Shown piece after piece: positions 5,822 to 10,471 of a stretch of 10,471 nt of DNA; position 1 is the stretch's first letter; the number at the start of each line of letters is the position of its first letter. This DNA is from Acidaminobacter sp. (GTDB taxonomy: Bacteria > Bacillota_A > Clostridia > Peptostreptococcales > Acidaminobacteraceae). Under the pieces are notes generated by a model. It had not been told where the DNA came from. It searched no databases and saw only the letters and a list, made by a program, of their open reading frames with translations. A program made the translations under genes and the position numbers. The stretch is from contig WXFH01000238.1 in the NCBI GenBank assembly GCA_009881125.1, positions 1-10,471 of the forward strand. The letters run 5' to 3'.

Positions 5822-7231
5822 ATGACGATACTCGCAGGTTATCTAATGCCGCATCCCCCTGTTGTGATACCGGCGGTTGGACATGAACAGTCTAAGGCGG
5901 TAGCAGCCACAGCCAGAGCTATGGATGAGGTTGGTATCCAGATTGCCAATCTTAAACCTGACGTTATAGTAGTAATTTCGCCGCATGGACCTCTGTTCAG
6001 TGATGCTATAGCCATTCGTGGGGAGCGTAATCTCGAAGGGAATTTAAGTGCTTTTGGCGCGCCTGAAATTCACTTGAAAAAGAATAATGCGCTTTCGCTG
6101 ATCCAGGCACTGGCGGATCAGTCTGCAGACAACAACCTGCCTGCTGTCATATTCGATCATGCCCTTGCGCGAAGATTTGATGTGGCCGGTGACTTGGACC
6201 ACGGTGTCATAGTCCCGTTGTCCTTTGTAGAAACTCATTATTCAGACTATGAGCTGGTAGAAATCACTTATGGATTGTTGTCTACAGATGAATTGTACAG
6301 GTTTGGTCAATTGCTTTCCTCTTGTATTGATAACTTGGGATTAAGAGCTGTCATCATTGCTAGTGGGGATTTGTCTCATAAACTTAGAGACTCCGGACCG
6401 TATCACTTTGATGTCCGTGGTCCGAAGTTCGATGCGTGGATTGTGGATGCTTTTGAAAAGAACGACCTGGTAAAAGTCGTAACAGCAGACGAAGCACTTT
6501 GCGAAGGCGCCGGAGAATGCGGCAAAAAGTCCTTGGATATTATGATTGGGGCCCTTGATGGTCTTGAAGTGTCTTCAAAAGTATTGTCTTATGAAGGGCC
6601 GTTTGGTGTGGGCTATGGTGTTGTTTCATTGACAGATCCAAAGCCTTCGGATGAAGCCAAAAGATTTGACGAAGTTGTACAAGGTGTTTTAAGCAGAAGA
6701 CTAACAAGACGCAACAGAGAAGATAATTTTGTGAGACTAGCCAGAGTTGCTGTTGAAGCTTATGTTAGAGAGCAAAAGCGAATTAAACTGCCTGAGGAAC
6801 TTAAGGTGCCGGAGCTTGAGGGACCATCCAAAGGTGTGTTTGTCTCGATCAAGAGTTCCGGAGGGCTGCGAGGTTGTATAGGTACGACCATCGGCACAAA
6901 GCACTCTTTGGCTGAGGAAATTATTCACAATGCAATCCAGGCAGCAACCGAGGATCCGAGATTCCCGGAGATTGAGCCTTGGGAGCTGGAGCACCTTACT
7001 ATTTCAGTGGATGTCCTTTCAAAAGGTGAACTGGTATCCGGAACTCAAGCACTTGATCCGAAGACATACGGTGTCATAGTGGAATCGGATTTCAGGCGCG
7101 GGCTTCTCTTACCTGACCTTGAGGGTGTCGATACGGTTGAGGATCAGATCAGAATTGCCTTAAACAAAGCTGGAATAAAAGAACATGAAGCTTATCGGAT
7201 TCATAGATTTACGGTTGAACGGCATGTCTAA
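5822..7231 (+). CDS. Memo/LigB-like dioxygenase domain fused to AMMECR1 domain (AmmeMemoRadiSam proteins B and A)
   Basis: ATG 5822 follows AAGGAG (5808-5813) at eight bases; an in-frame GTG at 5813 overlaps that site and the previous stop. The 469-residue product has two domains. Residues 1-270 resemble the class III extradiol dioxygenase LigB/Memo fold, with His11 in MPHPP, His55 in SPHGP, His127 in DHGVIVPL, His186 in SGDLSH, and an ECG at 232-234 at the place of Memo's metal-binding Cys. Residues about 290-469 are an AMMECR1 domain with its signature LRGCIGT (349-355) and DPRFP (378-382). These two domains with a radical SAM enzyme make up the AmmeMemoRadiSam system, whose reaction is not established to my knowledge. 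The radical SAM partner is not in this window. Confidence 0.93.
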   Translation: MTILAGYLMPHPPVVIPAVGHEQSKAVAATARAMDEVGIQIANLKPDVIVVISPHGPLFSDAIAIRGERNLEGNLSAFGAPEIHLKKNNALSLIQALADQSADNNLPAVIFDHALARRFDVAGDLDHGVIVPLSFVETHYSDYELVEITYGLLSTDELYRFGQLLSSCIDNLGLRAVIIASGDLSHKLRDSGPYHFDVRGPKFDAWIVDAFEKNDLVKVVTADEALCEGAGECGKKSLDIMIGALDGLEVSSKVLSYEGPFGVGYGVVSLTDPKPSDEAKRFDEVVQGVLSRRLTRRNREDNFVRLARVAVEAYVREQKRIKLPEELKVPELEGPSKGVFVSIKSSGGLRGCIGTTIGTKHSLAEEIIHNAIQAATEDPRFPEIEPWELEHLTISVDVLSKGELVSGTQALDPKTYGVIVESDFRRGLLLPDLEGVDTVEDQIRIALNKAGIKEHEAYRIHRFTVERHV

Positions 7232-7257
7232 AGTTAAGAATGACGGGAGATTTGAAA

Positions 7258-7698
7258 ATGACGTTTGAAGAAGGCGTTCGAGATTTGAAGGATCAGGCCC
7301 TCAGCATGATGATCCATGTGGATGGAGAAATCGCCCATTCCTCAAGAGAAAGAGGCATTAAACCCCTGTATGTGATTTTCACAGACGGTATCCGATTTGC
7401 GGGTGGGGCGCTGCTCATCGACAGAGTGATTGGGCTGGGGGCCGCCAGAATTGCGGCAGAAATTGGCATTACAAAAGTGTGGGCACTCGTCATGAGTGAG
7501 CCTGCCAAAACATATTTGACGTCCGTAGGAATCGAGGTTCAACACAACCTTTTGGTGGATCACATCCAGAACAGAGAAGGAACAGGATTCTGCCCGGTAG
7601 AGACCATTGCCGTAAATACAAGGGCAGAGGAATCACGTTGGTTTGAGGCTATGATGGAGGAAATTCGTCAGTTTCTGACACGCATTGGTGCGATTTAA
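7258..7698 (+). CDS. DUF1893 family protein (cytidine-deaminase-like fold)
   Basis: I chose ATG 7258, with GGGAGA (7245-7250) seven bases upstream, over the in-frame ATG 7240, which lacks a good site. The 146-residue product carries the DUF1893 hallmarks: SSRERGIKPL (28-37), a Gly/Ala-rich helix after DRVIGLGAARIA, MSEPA (79-83), and NREGTGFCPVE (105-115) with a conserved Cys112. The structurally known member, Thermotoga TM1506, has a cytidine-deaminase-like fold, but no reaction is established. No membrane or export signal is seen. It lies 26 bases after the Memo-AMMECR1 gene and 39 before ndk. Confidence 0.88.
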   Translation: MTFEEGVRDLKDQALSMMIHVDGEIAHSSRERGIKPLYVIFTDGIRFAGGALLIDRVIGLGAARIAAEIGITKVWALVMSEPAKTYLTSVGIEVQHNLLVDHIQNREGTGFCPVETIAVNTRAEESRWFEAMMEEIRQFLTRIGAI

Positions 7699-7737
7699 GA
7701 TCGCGCAGGATATCATTTAAGATGTGAGGTGTTACTC

Positions 7738-8163
7738 ATGAAAGAATCAACCTTGGTTATTATTAAACCGGATGCAGTCAAAAAACAAAAAATAGGTGCA
7801 ATTTTGTCGCTCTACGAAGCTCACGGTTTGGTTCTCGAAGAGGCCTATATGTGTGTGCCTGAACCGGGACTGGTCGAAAAGCACTACCAGGCCCATAAAG
7901 ATAAGAGTTTTTATGCCTCTCTCGTGCGATTCATGTCCTCTGACCGGGTTTTTGTCATGAAACTCACTGGAGAAAACGCTGTTGAGGTGGTCAGAGAGAT
8001 AAATGGCGCAACGGATCCAGCAAAGGCCAGAGTTTGTACGATCAGGTATCTCTATGGGGACAGTGTCCAGTTCAATGCAGTCCATGGATCATCAAGCCTT
8101 GAGGAAGCCAGGGAAGAGCTGGCGCTCTGGTTCGGGAAAGACGAGGATTCGGAAGAGGAATAA
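7738..8163 (+). CDS. ndk: nucleoside diphosphate kinase
   Basis: ATG 7738 follows GAGGTG (7726-7731) at six bases. The 141-residue enzyme transfers the gamma-phosphate of ATP to NDPs through a phosphohistidine. Active-site residues match the family: Lys10 in IIKPDAV, Tyr50, Arg86, Thr92 in GATDPAKA, Arg103 in TIR, Asn113, and the phosphorylated His116 in NAVHGS. Two usually conserved patches differ: TIRGDFG is TIRYLYG and HGSDS is HGSSS. The C terminus is acidic (EDSEEE). With all catalytic residues kept, activity is expected. It sits between DUF1893 and the ECF component on the same strand. Confidence 0.96.
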   Translation: MKESTLVIIKPDAVKKQKIGAILSLYEAHGLVLEEAYMCVPEPGLVEKHYQAHKDKSFYASLVRFMSSDRVFVMKLTGENAVEVVREINGATDPAKARVCTIRYLYGDSVQFNAVHGSSSLEEAREELALWFGKDEDSEEE

Positions 8164-8237
8164 AGAACTGATGCATAGATTTTGGAAATGATTTAAACAG
8201 ACAATGGCCAAAAAAATAGTAATTGGAGGATTTTACA

Positions 8238-8756
8238 ATGAACCAAACTAAATCTTTGATCCGCGGTGCGCTGATCATTGCGCTGGGACTTCTGGTGCCA
8301 ACAGTCTTTCACCTCACCTCTGTCAGCGGAACCATATTCCTGCCAATGCATTTGCCTATTCTCGTGGGTGCAGCCTTCGTCAACCCTTGGATTGCCCTAA
8401 TTGCGGGTGCGCTTACGCCGCTGACGAGCTCTGTTGCTACGGGGATGCCGCCTCTTTTTCCAATTGCATTTCTCATGGCCTTTGAACTCGCTGCTTATGG
8501 CTGGACCATGTCGTGGCTGATCAACAAGCGCCACTTGAATGTTTATGCCGCGCTTGTCATTTCCATGCTGGTCGGCCGCATTGTGCTTGGGATCGCCGCT
8601 GTAGTGACGACTTCTTTATTTGCAGTTCAATTGAATCCTGTCATGTATATGAAAGGCGCAGTGCTGACAGGACTTCCAGGCATGGCACTGCAGCTTCTGG
8701 TGGTTCCTGTTCTTATCAAGGCGTTATCTGCATCCCTGCGACTCAGAAGAGGGTAA
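8238..8756 (+). CDS. ECF transporter S-component (substrate unknown)
   Basis: ATG 8238 follows a strong TTGGAGGA (8223-8230) at seven bases. The 172-residue protein is mostly hydrophobic with about five to six TM segments. The FLPMHLPILVGAAF segment (34-47), the following GALTPLTSS, and GMPPLFPIAFLMAFELAAYG (69-88) are typical of a family of energy-coupling-factor S-components that bind a vitamin or other micronutrient and join the shared EcfA1-A2-T module. No energising subunits are encoded nearby, so it would be a group II type component using a module encoded elsewhere. The substrate cannot be told from sequence, and I see no riboswitch in the 74 bases before it. Confidence 0.85.
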   Translation: MNQTKSLIRGALIIALGLLVPTVFHLTSVSGTIFLPMHLPILVGAAFVNPWIALIAGALTPLTSSVATGMPPLFPIAFLMAFELAAYGWTMSWLINKRHLNVYAALVISMLVGRIVLGIAAVVTTSLFAVQLNPVMYMKGAVLTGLPGMALQLLVVPVLIKALSASLRLRRG

Positions 8757-8762
8757 AAGGGC

Positions 8763-10403
8763 ATGCTGCGAATTCATCAGATCAAAATGGAGATCGGGCA
8801 CAGTGACAGGGAAATTGAACTGCAGTTGAGAAAGAAGTTGGGCATTGGGGCGAATGAGCCCCTTTCCTGGCGTATAGCCCGGGAGTCCCTCGATTTGAGA
8901 AAGGGGCAACCTGCCAAGGTAGTTTACAGTATAGATCTAGCCGCCGGAGACCGCGAACCCAGGCTCCTTAAGAAGCTCGGGAAAGATGCCGAGCGTCTGG
9001 AAGTGCTGCATCATGAGCATGCGATCGATCCCGGACAAGAGAAGAGTATGCTCAAATATCCGCCTGTAATAATAGGATTTGGTCCGGCTGGGATGTTTGC
9101 GGCAGAAATGCTCAGCCGCAACGGGTATAACCCTGTAGTCATTGAACGGGGGAGCCGTGTGGAAAAGCGTGTAGAAGACATTGAAACGTTTTGGTCCACC
9201 GGCGATCTAAACCCGGAATCCAATGTTCAATTTGGTGAGGGTGGCGCAGGAACTTTTTCGGATGGAAAGCTGACATCGCGCAGCAAGGACCCTAGGGGTC
9301 AGCAGGTGCTGGATCTGCTGGCAGCACTTGGCGCGCCAGAAGATATTCGTTACCGGCAAAAACCACACATAGGCACAGATATTCTCAGGCATGTGGTAAA
9401 AGCCATGCGGTTCAGAGTTGAAGCCCAAGGCGGCCAATTCATGTTTGATACAAAGGTCTGCATGATAAAACGTTTGCCTGATGGAATTTTTGAGCTGGAA
9501 CTGTCAGACGGCATGAAAATGAAGACAGATGTGGTCATTCTTGCCGTTGGCCACAGTGCCAGGGATACTTTTGCCATGCTTCACGAGCAGGGGGTTGAGC
9601 TGCGTCAGAAGCCATTTGCTGTTGGGGTCCGCATTGAACACCGGCAGACAGAGATTGACCTGCAGCAGTACGGTGAGCACCTTGAAGCCTTAAAGAAGCG
9701 CTACGGTGCGTCGGAGTACAAGCTGACGGCAACGACAGACAGCGGACGTGGTGTGTACACCTTTTGCATGTGTCCGGGCGGCGAAGTCGTCGCGGCATCC
9801 TCTGAGTTGTGTGGTGTGGTTACCAATGGTATGAGCAGACGGGCGAGAGATTTGGAAAATGCTAACAGTGCCTTATTGGTATCTGTGACACCTGAGGATT
9901 TTGACTCAAAGCATCTGCTCTCTGGCATTGAATTTCAGCGTGCCTTGGAAACGTCGGCATTTGAACTGGGAGGCAGAACCTATGGCGCGCCTTATATGAC
10001 AGTAGGTGAATTTTTGGGGCGCCGGCCATTTGACGCATCCCATGAACCCGAGAAGATCAAACCGACTTATCGCCCCCAGCCGGTCAAAGCGGACTTCAGA
10101 ACGGTGATGCCGCCCTTCCTGGTGGAAGCTCTCCAGGATGGCTTGACTAAAATGGGCCAAAAGATGAAAGCTTTTGCCGATGATGACGGAATCCTCACCG
10201 CATTCGAAACACGCAGTTCGTCCCCGGTACGCATTATTAGGAACGAAACGACACTGGAATCCATCTCACACCCTGGCCTGTACCCATGTGGTGAAGGTGC
10301 GGGTTATGCCGGCGGGATAACCTCCTCTGCAATCGATGGGATTCGTGTCGCGGAGCAGATCATGATGAAAAGTCGTCCGGTCACTGTGACGGTCAGACCT
10401 TAA
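8763..10403 (+). CDS. NAD(P)/FAD-dependent oxidoreductase, COG2509-type
   Basis: ATG 8763 lies six bases after the ECF gene's stop codon, so the two are probably translationally coupled. The 546-residue protein begins with a small domain of about 95 residues that is mixed alpha/beta (MLRIHQIKMEIG start, typical for the family). A Rossmann FAD site follows: GFGPAG (105-110) and the ribose-binding Glu128 in VIERG. The family-typical NVQFGEGGAGTFSDGKLTSR segment is at 154-173. The C-terminal YPCGEGAGYAGGITSSAIDG segment closes the FAD site. It lacks signal peptide and TM segments, so it should be cytosolic. Members are common in Clostridia and described only as FAD-dependent dehydrogenases, with physiological substrate unknown. 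The pairing with a micronutrient S-component is suggestive but not proof of a shared pathway. Confidence 0.92.
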   Translation: MLRIHQIKMEIGHSDREIELQLRKKLGIGANEPLSWRIARESLDLRKGQPAKVVYSIDLAAGDREPRLLKKLGKDAERLEVLHHEHAIDPGQEKSMLKYPPVIIGFGPAGMFAAEMLSRNGYNPVVIERGSRVEKRVEDIETFWSTGDLNPESNVQFGEGGAGTFSDGKLTSRSKDPRGQQVLDLLAALGAPEDIRYRQKPHIGTDILRHVVKAMRFRVEAQGGQFMFDTKVCMIKRLPDGIFELELSDGMKMKTDVVILAVGHSARDTFAMLHEQGVELRQKPFAVGVRIEHRQTEIDLQQYGEHLEALKKRYGASEYKLTATTDSGRGVYTFCMCPGGEVVAASSELCGVVTNGMSRRARDLENANSALLVSVTPEDFDSKHLLSGIEFQRALETSAFELGGRTYGAPYMTVGEFLGRRPFDASHEPEKIKPTYRPQPVKADFRTVMPPFLVEALQDGLTKMGQKMKAFADDDGILTAFETRSSSPVRIIRNETTLESISHPGLYPCGEGAGYAGGITSSAIDGIRVAEQIMMKSRPVTVTVRP

Positions 10404-10417
10404 ATTGGACGCTTCGT

Positions 10418-10471
10418 ATGCAGTTAATAAAGAATAAGCAGGAATTCGCTGAATTTTATTCACTTTGCCGA
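10418..10471 (+). CDS. possible start of next gene (runs off the edge)
   Basis: An ATG at 10418 opens 18 codons to the window edge without a stop, giving MQLIKNKQEFAEFYSLCR, which reads as a plausible amphipathic N terminus. The only ribosome-binding-like bases are GGAC at 10407-10410, which is weak. It lies 14 bases after the FAD oxidoreductase stop, with no terminator between. The stretch is too short to identify. Confidence 0.35.
   Translation, partial: MQLIKNKQEFAEFYSLCR

Noticed and set aside
7693..7723. Nine-base direct repeat ATTTAAGAT at 7693-7701 and 7715-7723 before ndk
   Set aside because: Short, AT-rich and only two copies; chance is a sufficient explanation.
9535..9798. Minus-strand open frame inside the FAD oxidoreductase
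   Set aside because: It lies wholly within a well-supported plus-strand gene, with no recognisable domain and a low-complexity Arg/Ser/Ala-rich composition typical of an antisense shadow.

Overview
The window reads as the genome of a low-to-mid GC member of the Bacillota, most likely class Clostridia. Evidence for this is the strong Shine-Dalgarno sequences of the GGAG/GAGGTG type, the use of GTG starts, and a chromosomal gene set (DUF1893, ECF S-component, COG2509-type flavoprotein, Memo-AMMECR1 fusion) that I associate with Clostridia. All genes are on the plus strand. I cannot name the species.

Region 1 (1-3662) is the distal end of a prophage late operon. It holds the tail end of an unknown gene with a CPSC motif, two small unrecognised virion-type proteins, a 469-residue baseplate hub/tail-associated protein, and a lysis cassette. 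The cassette consists of an XhlA-like coiled-coil/TM protein, an Amidase_3 endolysin with an SLH-like C-terminal tail, and a three-TM candidate holin. A long imperfect hairpin lies between the amidase and holin genes. The operon closes with a textbook intrinsic terminator at 3641-3662.

Region 2 (3663-5148) is an AT-rich two-gene cassette with its own promoter-like sequence, placed just after the late terminator as phage morons often are. Gene one encodes a soluble protein of about 297 residues and gene two a four-TM protein of about 160 residues. Sizes, order, topology and short motifs resemble phage lambda RexA and RexB. I propose a divergent RexAB-type phage-exclusion module. This is the most interesting content of the window.

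Region 3 (5149-5492) is non-coding. It holds a promoter-like -10 box, an intrinsic terminator with no gene directly in front of it, a 45-nt near-perfect palindrome with no T-tract, and the extended -10 promoter of the next operon. The prophage/chromosome junction probably lies here, but the other prophage end is outside the window, so no att duplication can be shown.

Region 4 (5493-10403) is a co-directional chromosomal cluster: a MazG-like NTP pyrophosphohydrolase, a Memo/LigB-AMMECR1 fusion, a DUF1893 protein, nucleoside diphosphate kinase, an ECF transporter S-component, and a COG2509-type FAD-dependent oxidoreductase. Close spacing suggests one or two transcripts. The mix suggests nucleotide housekeeping, cofactor or vitamin uptake and redox metabolism, but no single pathway is evident. 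A reading frame that runs off the right edge may begin the next gene.
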